From Sphingopyxis microcysteis (lineage in GTDB: Bacteria; Pseudomonadota; Alphaproteobacteria; Sphingomonadales; Sphingomonadaceae), in contig NZ_JAANYY010000002.1 in assembly GCF_012274265.1 (NCBI RefSeq), forward strand, positions 186,001 to 250,000: a stretch of 64,000 nt of DNA, written 5' to 3'. The notes below the pieces were generated by a model. The model searched no databases. It had not been told where the DNA came from and worked only from the letters and a program-made list of their open reading frames with translations. Below are positions 1 to 10,600 of the stretch, piece after piece. Within the stretch, counting starts at the first letter, position 1. Each line of letters opens with the position of its first letter. Made by a program: the position numbers and the translations under genes.

Positions 1-525
1 CGGCTGTCGATCCATGCCGGTGACCGGATCCGGTGGACCGAGAATGATCATCGCCGAGGACTATTCAATGCTGACCAGGCAAGGATCGAGGCCGTTGAAG
101 GTTCTCGAGTGACTGTGGTCACCTCTACGGGCCTACGGCACGAGTTGGAGCGCTCTGACCCGATGCTCAGGCGGCTTGACCTCGCGTACGCGCTCAATGC
201 CCATATGGCGCAAGGTTTGACTTCGGATCGAGGTATTGCTGTCATGGATAGCCGGGAGCGCAATCTGGCCAATCAGCAAACCTTTCTCGTGACCGTGACT
301 CGGCTGCGGGACCACCTGACGCTCGTCGTCGACAGTGCGGACAAGCTTGGAAGGGCAGTATCGCAGAACACCGGTGAGAAGACCTCGGCGCTGGAAGTGA
401 CCGAGCGTCTGCGAGAGGCTGCAGCGAGAGGCCAGGCTGCCGGGTCACCAAGCAAGGAGGATCTTTCCAAAAAGCCGCCAGAACTGGTCAAGGAGCGTAC
501 CAAGCCATTCGAAATCGGTATTTAA
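1..525 (+). CDS. traI: MobF relaxase TraI, C-terminal part (5' truncated by window)
   Basis: The reading frame is open from base 1 and ends at 525, so only the last 174 residues are present. They contain the end of a UvrD/RecD-type helicase: a GDRIRW segment, then AYALNAHMAQGLT (the late helicase motif that binds DNA and ATP), then VTRLRDHLTLVVDS (final motif), followed by a charged, disordered tail ending KPFEIGI. This order is typical of the helicase half of MobF conjugative relaxases, which nick oriT, stay bound to the 5' end and unwind the transferred strand in the donor cytoplasm. It fits the F-type transfer operon on the other side of the defence genes. A different RecD-like helicase cannot be excluded without the N-terminus. 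Confidence 0.82.
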   Translation, partial: RLSIHAGDRIRWTENDHRRGLFNADQARIEAVEGSRVTVVTSTGLRHELERSDPMLRRLDLAYALNAHMAQGLTSDRGIAVMDSRERNLANQQTFLVTVTRLRDHLTLVVDSADKLGRAVSQNTGEKTSALEVTERLREAAARGQAAGSPSKEDLSKKPPELVKERTKPFEIGI

Positions 526-540
526 TCTCTGCGAGGTTGA

Positions 541-567
541 GCCTGGACGGCCGGACATTCTCCAGGC
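541..567. terminator. Inverted repeat after traI, possible terminator
   Basis: GCCTGGA, a 13-base loop, then TCCAGGC form a perfect 7-bp inverted repeat 16 bases after the traI stop. No T-tract follows, so a Rho-independent terminator is only a guess; it could be an RNA-stabilising hairpin. Confidence 0.25.
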
Positions 568-603
568 AACCTGGCGCACATTGATTTTGGCTAGGGCGGA
601 ACT

Positions 604-1512
604 GTGAAGGGCGTTTTCGAGGTCAGCGGCAATTCGCGGTACGATGACGCGATCACCGAGCGGTATCACTTTCCGAGCAATTACCTTTCGGTTGCGCGAG
701 AGCTTGAGAGCGACTGGATCGTCTACCGCGAGACGCGAGTTTCTGGCGGTCGCATGGCCTATTTCGCTGCGGCCTTCGTCGAGCGCATCGATGCCGACCC
801 GAGCGATCCTAGCCACTTCTATGCGCGCGTGCGCGACTACCTCGAGTTCGATCAGCCCGTTCCCTACCGCGACGGCAGCGGTCGGTTTGCCGAGCGGTTC
901 CTGCGCGAGATGGCACGGCCTGGCGATGCTGGACGAAGCCTCCGCGGCAAGTCGGTCCGCAGGCTGGAAAACGAGGATTTCGTGGCCATCGTCAATGCGG
1001 GTCTTGCCGAAACTCTCGATCCCGAAAACCGCATCAGACTGGAGCTCGATGCCCCCCGCATCGATCCGGAGACCAATCTGCTTCTGCACGATCAGTTCGC
1101 GGAGCGGCGGGTCGAGCAGATGCTCGTCAACCGCAAGATTCGTGACGCGAACTTCCGCAACCATGTCCTCGATGCGTACGAGAACACCTGCGCCGTGACC
1201 GGGCTTAGGATCGTCAATGGCGGCGGCAAGGCAGAAGCGCAGGCCGCGCACATCTGGTCGGTCGCCGATGGCGGTCCTGACATCATCCAGAACGGGGTCG
1301 CCTTGTCAGCAACAGCCCATTGGCTGTTTGATCGACATCTGATCACCTTCGACGACAACCTCTGTCTGCTCGTGTCACACAACAAGGTGCCGTCCGAGCT
1401 TCTTCAGCTGTTTCCGCCCGCGGGGCAGCAAATCCGGCTGCCGCGTGATCGCGCGCTGCATCCAAGGGCAGACTTCGTGGCCCGCCACCGGGAGCGATTT
1501 GCAGGGATCTGA
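604..1512 (+). CDS. HNH endonuclease (HNH_2 type) with N-terminal PUA/EVE-like region
   Basis: A 302-residue protein starting at GTG 604, with AGGGCGGA just upstream as ribosome binding site. The C-terminal third carries an HNH_2-type core: CAVTG near residue 196, AAHIW near 214, QNGVAL near 230 and a late His-Trp-Leu-Phe-Asp, giving the metal- and DNA-binding His/Asn/His set. The N-terminal about 110 residues (YDDAITERYHFPSNYL, then GRMAYFAAAFVERI) resemble PUA/EVE-like modules that read modified bases in restriction enzymes. Such fusions are usually modification-dependent or orphan restriction nucleases. The gene stands alone between traI and the S24 repressor, convergent with the latter (10 bases apart). 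The nuclease class is clear; the recognition role is inferred. Confidence 0.75.
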   Translation: MKGVFEVSGNSRYDDAITERYHFPSNYLSVARELESDWIVYRETRVSGGRMAYFAAAFVERIDADPSDPSHFYARVRDYLEFDQPVPYRDGSGRFAERFLREMARPGDAGRSLRGKSVRRLENEDFVAIVNAGLAETLDPENRIRLELDAPRIDPETNLLLHDQFAERRVEQMLVNRKIRDANFRNHVLDAYENTCAVTGLRIVNGGGKAEAQAAHIWSVADGGPDIIQNGVALSATAHWLFDRHLITFDDNLCLLVSHNKVPSELLQLFPPAGQQIRLPRDRALHPRADFVARHRERFAGI

Positions 1513-1522
1513 AAGCGGCAGA

Positions 1523-2158
1523 TCAGACAGAACGACCAAACCAGATGACCCGACCGACCACGTGGATCGACGCGCGCTCAACGTCAGTCCAGGTCGGGTA
1601 GGCGGCATTGTCGCTCGAGATGGTGATCTGCCGTCCGCCTGGCTGGATAGTCACACGTTTCACCACCAGCGCATCATCGACACGCAGCACGTAGATTCCG
1701 TCGCGCAGGCGCGAGCCCTGATCCGATGCGTCGACCAGGACCTCATCGCCGTCCCGCAGCGTCGGTTCCATCGACTCCCCATGGACGTGGATGATTGACA
1801 GGCTGGGGCCTTTCGCCCGGGTCAGCTTGCCCAGCCACCGCTCATCGAAACCGAACCGGGTGTGGGCCGTCTCGCTTTCCGCGATCGCACCAAAGCCAGC
1901 AGAAGCATCGACGTTCAGAATTGGTACTTCGACCAGGCCATCGCGCATAGGAAGCGCGGGCCCACCGAGCACCTGCTCATCCACCCCGAAGAACTGGGCA
2001 AGGATACGCCGATCCTCGTCATCCAGCTTGCGCGGCGAACCACGCTTGATGAATTGCTGGATATAAGCGGGGTTGCGATTGAGCAGCCGCGAAACCGCGG
2101 AATAACCCACGTTTCTCTGCCGGATCAGGCGATCCAGCTCTTCTCTGACATTCTCCAT
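1523..2158 (-). CDS. S24-family self-cleaving repressor (LexA/CI-like)
   Basis: A 211-residue regulator. Residues 1-60 form a lambda-repressor-like helix-turn-helix (NVGYSAVSRLLNRNPAYIQQF). Residues 78-211 are a LexA-type peptidase: cleavage-site candidate Ala87-Gly88 (DASAGFGA), catalytic Ser129 in HGESMEPTLRDGD and Lys167 in DALVVKRV. Members bind operators as dimers and lose repression when RecA filaments trigger self-cleavage. The upstream intergenic region holds a GAAC-N7-GAAC box, and two more such boxes lie before traA and the divergent HTH gene near 53 kb. Inference: this protein, or host LexA, links transfer to DNA damage. It has the full active site, so it should be cleavable. Confidence 0.85.
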   Translation of the reverse strand: MENVREELDRLIRQRNVGYSAVSRLLNRNPAYIQQFIKRGSPRKLDDEDRRILAQFFGVDEQVLGGPALPMRDGLVEVPILNVDASAGFGAIAESETAHTRFGFDERWLGKLTRAKGPSLSIIHVHGESMEPTLRDGDEVLVDASDQGSRLRDGIYVLRVDDALVVKRVTIQPGGRQITISSDNAAYPTWTDVERASIHVVGRVIWFGRSV

Positions 2159-2233
2159 CGGCAGCGCCTTTCGAGGGGCGGTCCAGGTGAGGTGTAGGAA
2201 TTCATCCTAGACTCGATAGGGTCCTCCTAATAA

Positions 2234-2248
2234 GAACATAACAAGAAC
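2234..2248. promoter_or_regulatory. LexA-type box GAAC-N7-GAAC
   Basis: GAACATAACAAGAAC reads on the minus strand as GTTC-N7-GTTC, the direct-repeat form known for alphaproteobacterial LexA. It lies 75 bp before the S24 repressor start (2158) and 28 bp before the small gene at 2277. It shares the sequence GTTC..N..TTATGTTCTT with the box at 52982. Confidence 0.6.
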
Positions 2249-2276
2249 ACAAGTTGAATCTGATTCGAGGTAGACC

Positions 2277-2453
2277 ATGAAGCTTCTGGACCGCATCGAG
2301 CGTCATCTCAAGGAGACCCACATGTCCGCGACCCGGTTCGGGAGACGGGCGGTCGGCGATCCGCGCTTTGTGCTGGACCTGCGGTTGGGACGGCGGCCCC
2401 GGCGACGGACGCTGGAGAAGGTCGAGGCGTACTTGGGAAGTTTTCTCGAATGA
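2277..2453 (+). CDS. Small basic protein beside S24 repressor, function unknown
   Basis: A 58-residue ORF, MKLLDRIERHLKETHMSATRF at the start, with GAGG 7 bases before the ATG. It is strongly basic in the middle (LGRRPRRRT) and ends in a short helix (EKVEAYLGSFLE). From memory, short proteins of the form MKLLDRIERHL...MSATRFGR...GDPRFV occur widely in sphingomonads and relatives, usually annotated hypothetical; the pattern suggests a compact HTH fold (THMSATRFG as turn-helix). It is divergent from the S24 gene and shares the LexA-type box, so it may be damage-inducible. The function is not known. Confidence 0.6.
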   Translation: MKLLDRIERHLKETHMSATRFGRRAVGDPRFVLDLRLGRRPRRRTLEKVEAYLGSFLE

Positions 2454-2462
2454 TGCCGTAGA

Positions 2463-2495
2463 TCTGTCCGAAAAAAAAGCAGCGCTCCAGGAATG
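2463..2495 (-). terminator. T8 tract after the UvrD-like gene, weak terminator candidate
   Basis: Just past the minus-strand stop at 2500 the minus strand reads GGAGCGCTGC then eight T. The stem is very short (AGCGCT), so this is a weak call. Confidence 0.25.
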
Positions 2496-2499
2496 AAAA

Positions 2500-4677
2500 T
2501 TAGTGCTCATTCGGAATCAGACTCGTGATCTGGCCTGACCAAGAAACCCGGAGTGCTTTCTTTGCTCGGGTTGCGGCCACATGTAGAAGCGAACGATACT
2601 GATCAAGAATATCGACCCGGTCAGCTGCATCTACCGCTGATTTCAGAGCCACTGATGGCGGAAACGAGGCGTCAGCCATGAATGGAATGGCAACGGCAAA
2701 AAATTCAAGTCCCTTCGCCCGGTGCATCGTAGTGATCCTCACCCCAGGTACTGAACGGTCGTCCGCGCCAGACTGAAGTATAACGGTCTCGATACCAGCT
2801 TGCCGTAGTGCGCCTTGGACCCTGTCCGTGTCCGCTCGGCGGGCGCAGAGGACACCGATCTCAGCGAGCCGAATTTGATCGGTCGGGAGTGACCTGACCC
2901 AAGCCACCAACCCATCCAATTCTTCTGCCTCAGATCGACATCCGACCAGCTCCGGAGCAACCCCGCGCATGAGGCTGACGTAGCCGCGCAAGCTATCTTT
3001 ACCCTCATCGAGGTCATCCACGTTGACCCCCTCAAGGATGGAGACGGCCCAAGCACGGATCTCCTGCGTCGTGCGGTAGTTGAGCCGAAGCCGCTTCGAA
3101 CGTCCTCGGACGTTGATCCCGCATGCGGACATGGCGGCCCGCCGCCCGTAGATCCGCTGATGCGCATCCCCCACGATGAAAAGTGAGTTTTTGTCCCCGG
3201 ACAGGTTCTCCGGAACGATCGCTCTGATCAATCTGAAAGCCTGTTCCCCCATGTCCTGTGCCTCGTCCACGATCACGGCCGAATAGGGAAGATTCGGCGC
3301 CTCGGCGGACAAGATCTCGGTTGCCTCCCGGTACGCGTCATCCGGCTCTGCGAGCCGCTCGCTGATCAGTCGGGCCCGATAATCGGCGAAGATATCCCAC
3401 AGGGCAGCCCGCTTCTTCCGATCGAGTGGGGTGCCACGTCCGGCTCGGGACGCCTTCAGGTATGCCTTCTGGTCGACAAGCCCTTTCGCCTGAATGATCT
3501 GCGACCACTCCGCCCGCACAAATGCCTCGGATAGCCCCTCGGGCAGCTCATGATCGTCAAACACTTCTTGCCAGACTTGGTCGAGCCGATCTCGCGCCTC
3601 TCCGAAGAAGGCAACCTCGCGGGTGAAACTCTTTCGCTTTAGGTACTGGAAAACCCATCGATCGAGATTGATGACCTCGATCCGAGGTGGCCGTGCATCA
3701 AGATGGGCTGGACAGAGAGTCCGCAGGTTGGCCTCGATGTCATGGGCCAGGCTGGTGGTGAAGGTAGTTAAAAGGACTCTCTGGCCCACAAGGCTCAGGT
3801 TCCTTTCGATCTGGTCCGCCAGGTGCTTCGCCCTGTGCATCGCGACGACTGTTTTGCCGGTCCCAGCACCACCTCGGACTAAGGCCGGGCCATTATAGTC
3901 CCGGTAGGCGATCTTGCGCTGTTCCGGATGCAGGAAAATGCGCCATCCTTCGAGCCCTTCCTCGAAAACACGACGCAGCTCGGCTTCGCTGTCTGGGATG
4001 AAGATTGTCTGGCGGCTCTGCTCCGTCTCGATCATCTGACCGAATGTTAGCTCAGTCGCAGGCACTTGGGCTACTGCCTCAGTCTCTCCGCCGATCCCGG
4101 TCAGGGACCGGATTTCTTCGTCCTCATAGCCGGCAGCGACCGCGTAGAGGACTTGGTAGGTGAGCGGATCGAACCGGTCTTCAGCCGCCTCCAGATGATC
4201 GATTGTCGGGACGAGGTAAACCGCGGCGAGTTCTTCCTCAGGTACGCCGAGCGTCCGCAAACGCGCGTTAGGAACACCTTCGAAGAGACGTGGGGCGGCT
4301 ACAGCCGGGGTTGCCACCAGCTCTGGCACTACCTCAACCTCTTCGATGATCCGAACGCGGTTTGTCTCCGGATCCAGCTTGACCCGGCGTCCAGCTGCCC
4401 ATCGGTATGCTTTGTCGTGCTCGTTTACGTGCACAAACATGATGTCGCGGCCCACCTCAAAGGCGATTGCACGGTAACCCTGATCGACACGCAGTGACTT
4501 GATTGAGTTGTCCTTTGCACCTTCCACGGTTTCGAGGTTGAGCCCGTTCGCGGACGGGTCGGACATGTAGCGGGTCATCATGTCCATGAACTTGAGCGCC
4601 ACCCGATCCGGCAGCTTCCGCAAGCTCTTCATGCAGCCGATGTCATAGGAGACCCGTTTGTTCATTGTGTCCGTCAT
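2500..4677 (-). CDS. UvrD-like helicase with N-terminal RelE/ParE-like domain
   Basis: A 725-residue SF1 helicase. Residues about 10-95 (MKSLRKLPDRVALKFMDMM, then SIKSLRVDQGYRAIAF, then IMFVHVNEHDKAYRWA) have the order of a RelE/ParE-type toxin fold: strand-helix pair, basic strand, then HxxAY. The helicase follows: Walker A GGAGTGKT near 270, VDEAQDM near 468, NYRTTQEI near 533, MHRAKGLEFF near 650 and VAATRAKKAL near 703. The start overlaps the stop of the upstream 2133-residue gene by 4 bases (ATGA), so it is the last cistron of the DISARM-like operon. RelE-helicase fusions exist in some defence islands; whether the toxin-like domain still cleaves RNA or only binds is unknown. All core helicase motifs look intact. 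Confidence 0.85.
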   Translation of the reverse strand: MTDTMNKRVSYDIGCMKSLRKLPDRVALKFMDMMTRYMSDPSANGLNLETVEGAKDNSIKSLRVDQGYRAIAFEVGRDIMFVHVNEHDKAYRWAAGRRVKLDPETNRVRIIEEVEVVPELVATPAVAAPRLFEGVPNARLRTLGVPEEELAAVYLVPTIDHLEAAEDRFDPLTYQVLYAVAAGYEDEEIRSLTGIGGETEAVAQVPATELTFGQMIETEQSRQTIFIPDSEAELRRVFEEGLEGWRIFLHPEQRKIAYRDYNGPALVRGGAGTGKTVVAMHRAKHLADQIERNLSLVGQRVLLTTFTTSLAHDIEANLRTLCPAHLDARPPRIEVINLDRWVFQYLKRKSFTREVAFFGEARDRLDQVWQEVFDDHELPEGLSEAFVRAEWSQIIQAKGLVDQKAYLKASRAGRGTPLDRKKRAALWDIFADYRARLISERLAEPDDAYREATEILSAEAPNLPYSAVIVDEAQDMGEQAFRLIRAIVPENLSGDKNSLFIVGDAHQRIYGRRAAMSACGINVRGRSKRLRLNYRTTQEIRAWAVSILEGVNVDDLDEGKDSLRGYVSLMRGVAPELVGCRSEAEELDGLVAWVRSLPTDQIRLAEIGVLCARRADTDRVQGALRQAGIETVILQSGADDRSVPGVRITTMHRAKGLEFFAVAIPFMADASFPPSVALKSAVDAADRVDILDQYRSLLHVAATRAKKALRVSWSGQITSLIPNEH

Positions 4678-7600
4678 TTCCGCGCCTCCTGAAGGGCTGT
4701 AATAACTCTCGAAACCGTCTCTCCGACTTGGTCCGTCTCTGGGTCAAACTGGATAAGGACCCAGCCAACCTCATCTACGGTCATCTCAGCGACAGCTACG
4801 CGCGCGTCCGCCCAGCCAAACTCCATCATCCCAATTACGCGGCCACCTGCTAGCAAGTCGTCCCCAATCCGGTCCGGCCCGGGTGTCTCTGCGGCTATCA
4901 GTGCATCGATCAGAGTATGGAATGCTTCGTCGCAGAGGGCGCGCGCCTCCTCCCACGCGGCGGCCCCAGCACCAAGTTCATCGTGCTCAACGGGGTCCAG
5001 CATGTCCGGCGGGGCAAGCGTGTCGAGCCCATCGAACTCAACATGAAGCCCTCGTGCGCCCTGGAACAGGTTTACCAGCCGCCAAAGCCCCCGCCATGCC
5101 TCGGTGTAAAGGGTTTTAGCAGCCGGGACCTCGCCTGGGTCGGGAAGGACAGCATGCAGCAGAAGCCGGATATCACTATCTGACTGGGCCCATTCGGTTG
5201 GCGAGATTTTCTTGCAAGCTAAATAGAGATCGAGCGCGCCGGTTCCCACATGTTCTGCAGCCTCAGATGATGCAAGGAACGAGCGACCTGTTTCGGACAG
5301 GGCAGCATGCCTTGGCAGCTGGTCGAGTGGCCGCCCCCCTTTCACAAGGCCCCGGACCAGAACCGAACGGATCGCTGTCTCGCTGTCGTCTTCGCCGTCT
5401 AGGAGGTGTTTCAGCGCATCGAGAGTGCTAACCGTCTGAAGGGCGCGCACCGCTTCCGCATGCGCAGAAAAAAGCGGGTTAGCGAGCGCGTGTCCGAGAG
5501 GCCCGGTCATTTGGGCACCGAGAGAGTTCTCCGAGAGCGGGTTCAAGTAGCCCTTATCTTCCGGGACGAGGTCTCGCCAGGATAGCGTCCAGACTCGTAC
5601 CTGCCCGGACCGGATCATCAGCATCCGATCCAGGAGATCCTGGGCGACTGAGTTCGCATGATACTCGATCCCGTCCATTTCGATAACGACCGGCAGTCCC
5701 CCGCTTCGCCCCACGGGCGTGAGCAGAAAGTCTACCCGCTTGCGAGGCAGCCCCCGGTATCGGGCGTCGATCTGAACTTGTGGCTCGATCGTCCATAGAC
5801 GCGGTGCATCCAAACGACCCGCGCGCAGCACGAAGCCGCGTCGGCCACCGGGAAGGACTTGCGGGGAGAGCGCCCCGTCACCGTAAAAGTCGCAGAGCGC
5901 CCTGAGAAGCCGCTTCTCGAGGACGCTTTCAACCAGCGCACCGCGAATTGACTCGTCGATCCCGGTTTCGGTCCGAGTCAGGCTGTCCCATTTTTCAAGG
6001 ATCACCTCCATCATCTGCCGCGCCCGGTCCCGGTCCGGCTCGCCTGGTCCGAATTGAGAACGGTAAGGTTTAACGCAGCGAAAGCACCCGTTCCGGTCCG
6101 GCTCCTGGTTGCAAGAACAGTCTCGAAGAGCATCTGCTGCGCTCTTAATGACCTGGCGCATCGTATCCGGATGCTCGCCGATTTGGCGAAGATACCCTGA
6201 TCCTCCAGGGACGGAATCATAGAGGTAAAGGCTGCGTACTTTCGTCATTCCGTTCAGCTGCGCCTGGAAGATGGTCGACCGGATATGGTCTACCTTCCCA
6301 GCGAAATGTCGCCTCATGCCGAGATTTATGGCTGCCACGAAGCTCTTGAGGTCGTCGTCATCTGCGTCCCCGACGACCGGGATCACTATGCGGATCGCCT
6401 CCGTGTCGAACTTGCGCATCAGGAAAACGCCAGTCTCCCATCGGTCCCGAGGCATATCCGTTTCGCGATTGACGATGCAGCTTGGCGGATGTGTACCCCG
6501 GTCTTCCTCTCCCCTGGGCGGTCCCTGAAGGGCCCCACAATGTTTGCAGATCAGGAACGGCTGTGACGGTCGTCTATCTCCAGCGATCTTCGGTCCCGGG
6601 AGAGTTGATTTCGAGCCGAAATTGAAATCTCGAAAAGTGCAGCTGGGAAGGAACTCGAATCCGAACGGGGCGCCAGTCTCTTTGCTTGTGAACCAGGATG
6701 TCGCGATGTCCTCCGGTCCGTGGAACGGCATGAGGACTCGATCGAACTGACGCTGATCCCGCTGATCGCCGTCCCGGATCGCTGCCTTTTCCTCGCTGTT
6801 TACCGAAATTACCGACTTGAGCTGGACAACGTCATGCTCAGATCCGCTATCCGACCACATCTCATCGCCGCATTGCGGGCAAGTGCGGCTCGCCGCTCCA
6901 TCAATCCGGTTCGCTACATGGGAACAAGCCGGGCAGAAGGTCCAGCGATCCAGATCCTCTTTCCCGATCTCGATCCGGTCAATCTTCACCTGACGGCCGT
7001 TCGCGTAAAAGAACTGCCCTGGCGCGAATTCTGACAGGGCGGAACTGGCCGGGCGAGAGTATTCAACGTGCAAGAGCCCGTCCTCGTCGCGCGGGACCGC
7101 ACCGTCGTTGCGTCGCGACAGGATCGATGTCAGCTTCACCCCCTCTTCTGGGAAGGCGTAGTTCGGCAGGACACCCTTGTCGGTGAGAAACTTGATCACC
7201 GGTACTTCGTCGATTCCGCTTCGGATCAGGCGGTTGATCTCGGACCTGTCGCGATTGATTTCTTGCTCTCGACGCAGGAACTCTTCCTCCGTGATTTCAG
7301 CACGCCGCTTCTGGAGGCGCTTGAGCTCCTTGCTCGCCTCTTCCCGCTTATCCGCCAGCCGGGCCCGCTCGGTTGCAACCGCATCAAACGCCTCACCGAC
7401 ACGCCACCCGATCGACTTTGTGTCGGTTCCGGTCAGATAAGATCGGATCCGGTTCACCAGATCTGTTCGGTCTCGAACCTGCTGCGGCAGTCCGGACAGG
7501 AACCGCTCCGCGAGTTCGGACCCGGTCTCCCGGACTTGATCGAGCCATTCAATCGGGAACCCCTCTGTGGCTCCGCTGCCCCGACGTTTCAGGACATCCC

Positions 7601-10600
7601 GGACCTTCCCGTAATCCCCGCTCTCCTTCGAGGCTGCCACGTAGGCATCAAGGGTGAACGCGGTCACCTGACGCAGCAACACCTCCTCAGCGGCAAGGAA
7701 CACACCCGGCGGGCGCACCTGACCGGACAGCATCGGTGTAGGGTCCTCCCAGAACTGGAGGTCGTGGGCGCGTGCATTTGCGAGAACCATGTTAAGCGCG
7801 TTCCCATCGCGCCGTCCGCTACGCCCCATCCGTTGAACGTAATTGGCTTCCTCTGGGGGGACCGAGCTCAGGAGCAGGGTGGACAGGTCTCCGATATCGA
7901 TCCCCATCTCCAGCGTCGGGGTGGCTGAGATGAGGTTCGGGGCCCAGCGGGTCTCTCCTTTGATGAAACCAGCTTCAACCCGCAGCCGCTCATTAGTTTC
8001 AAGGATCCCCGTGTGTTCGCGGGCGACCACGCGATGATTGCGGTCCGAAAGGAGCGCCCTGCGCAGGGCTGGCCGGTCTAGCTGGTCCGCCTCGACAAGG
8101 CTCCCATCGCAGCCGATACGGCTGCAGCGTGAACCGACCGCGACCGCGGCGTTCTTGGCCAATCCGGTTTCACGTCGTCCGCACCGGTCGCAAGTGAGCC
8201 CAATCGTAACGGTGGAGACGGTTACCCGCTCTGGTACAAGGAGCCATGCGTGCCGGTTCAGTCCCTCCGGTCCATTGACGCGGCGTACGATATCGTCCGC
8301 CTCCAGCCTGCGCATCAACATGGGGTAGATCGTGTCCGGATCAGTCCCATACCGTAAGTCAGCCGGAGCAATAGTTCGGAAGAGCCAGTCCCGGTACCAA
8401 CTGCCATTCCCGGGCCGGGTGATCCGTTCAAACCCGTTCGGTGCTTGACCGAGCGTGACCGGGATTGGAGCAAGGCCTCGCCGACCGTCAGGGCTCGGGA
8501 GGGAGCTGGTCTTGCCGACCCCCATCTGGATCGCAGCCGCGTACCAGTTCAGACCGTAGCTGCCCTTGCCGGTTGCAATCGCACTCTCGAGATAGGGGTG
8601 GGCCACCGATCCCTGCCGACGCATCTGCTGTGTAACTCCGGCGAGGAGCCTAGTCAGAAGGACCGTATCGAACTCTGGCGCGCCCGGCAGTTCATTGCGC
8701 AATTCGCGTGAGAGCCGATCTGCCGAGAGGCGCAACAAGTCCACTGGGACCTCTGCTGCGACCATTCCGTTCAGCTCAAGCGTGTGGTTGAAATGTGACC
8801 GATAGCTCAGGTCGACAAAATACTCCCAGCCAAGCCGTAGACGGATGTGGTCGAGGAAGACTGGATCGGTAATTGACGTGTTGTTCTCGATCAGCTCGCG
8901 ATACCGGTGCCGCCAGGTCTGTTCTTTTGGAATGAATTGCGCGGTGAAGCCGTCTGGTCCGAGCTCGGCCAGTTGCGTCCGGGGGACATCTTCGATCACC
9001 TCATGCAGGCTCATCTCGCCTGCCTCAGTGCCATGGAGGGCAGAGAAGAGGGCTTTCTGGTAGACCGAGAGGGCGTTCCGGGTCTCGGCGACTGCTGCCC
9101 GGTGGGCGGCGTCCTGAACTGAATCCGAGAACATCAGGAAACGCGGTTTCGCCTCCGGCAGCTCCTCGTTCTGCGCCGAGGTGTAAAGGGTCCCGGTGAT
9201 TCCGGTCGTAAGGCGCGCTGCACGCATCCCGAAAAGGAGGAGCCCACGAGCCTGGCCGCAAGCAGGGCATGTCCTATCAATGCGCCCGTTTGCATCGGTC
9301 GGGTTATAGATCCAGACTGGGGAGGCAGGCCCAGGATCAAGCTGATTGTGATCAGCTGGTGTAAATTCGACCGTCTCTGCGTTCAGGAGGCCCTTCACAA
9401 TCTGGCCCCCGGCGCCACTCGCCTGGACCAGCCGGTCGATTGATTCGTGGTAGATTAGCCGGATCCGGCCCGCCCCGTTTTCGTCGAAGAACTCCTGATA
9501 GAGCTGTTCGAGATCGGCATGGAGCGACTTCGATCGGGCGTCCTGCCGGCCCAGATGCGCCGTCGCTCCACACCTGTTGCAGTTAACGACCGGCAATGCC
9601 CTCCGGAGCATGTGACGATCCAGGTCGAGCGCATGGAAAAGGTCAAGCTGCGAGCGAACCCCGTCTGCTTCAAGTCGAGGCAGGGTCGTGACCATCCGGG
9701 ACATCTCCCGGATCCAGAGCTGGAGCCTGACGTTGAAGAGGGGGCGTGGGCTCTCGACAACACCTGACCGCGCCCAAGCCACCAGTGCTACCACCAGCTC
9801 GGTAAGAGCACGCAAGTCCGCTTCCGGCCAGTCCCGGAGAACCCGGACCTGAGCAAGCCCAGCCGCCACTGTTTCAAGCGAGGCGGGCGCCTTGTTCTCA
9901 GCGATGATCTTCAGCGTCCGCTGACACAGATGATGCTGGACCAGCCGGTCCCCTAGCGCGATTCTCCAGCCCGGGTCTGCGGGATCACCCGCGTCTATGA
10001 AAGTGAGATCTGGGTCGTCACGCTCCGGAAAGAGGCAAACAGCCAATCGTCGTGCCGCATCCGGCTGATCCATCTCCGCAGCCTCATGCAGTGCACGATG
10101 AATTTCCGACGGGTCTGGCCGGTCCAAGTACTCCGGGTCAGCGAACACCTGGTTAGGCGTCTTCCGTGTTTCCCTGACCACCGCACCAGCATCGAACGGC
10201 TCACCGAAGATGGTCTCAGCGTAGCTGCGCAGCTCTTGTGCTGCTTCATCGCCAGAACCAAGCGTGGCCGACGAGCCGACGCATATCAGATGAACGTCCG
10301 GCGTGTTGAGGCGGTATTTCAGACGGCGCAGCAAAAGAGCGAGGTCCGCCCCTTGGGCCCCGTCAAACGTGTGCATCTCGTCGACCACCAAGAACCGTAA
10401 GGTTTCAGGGTCGTTCTGCGCCCAGAGCGTCTTGTCTCGACCCCGCAGCAGCAGATAGTCGAGCATCTTGTAGTTGGTGAGCAGGATGTCCGGTGGGTTC
10501 TTCCGCATCGTTTCGCGATGGGTGATTACGCTGTCCTTGGTCACCTCATATGTCGGATCCTTCGGCTCCGCGTCTGCATAAATGCCCGCTCGCACGCCAT

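Noticed and set aside
445..1251. A 268-residue minus-strand open frame
   Set aside because: Lies across traI and the HNH gene on the opposite strand, with no recognisable motif.
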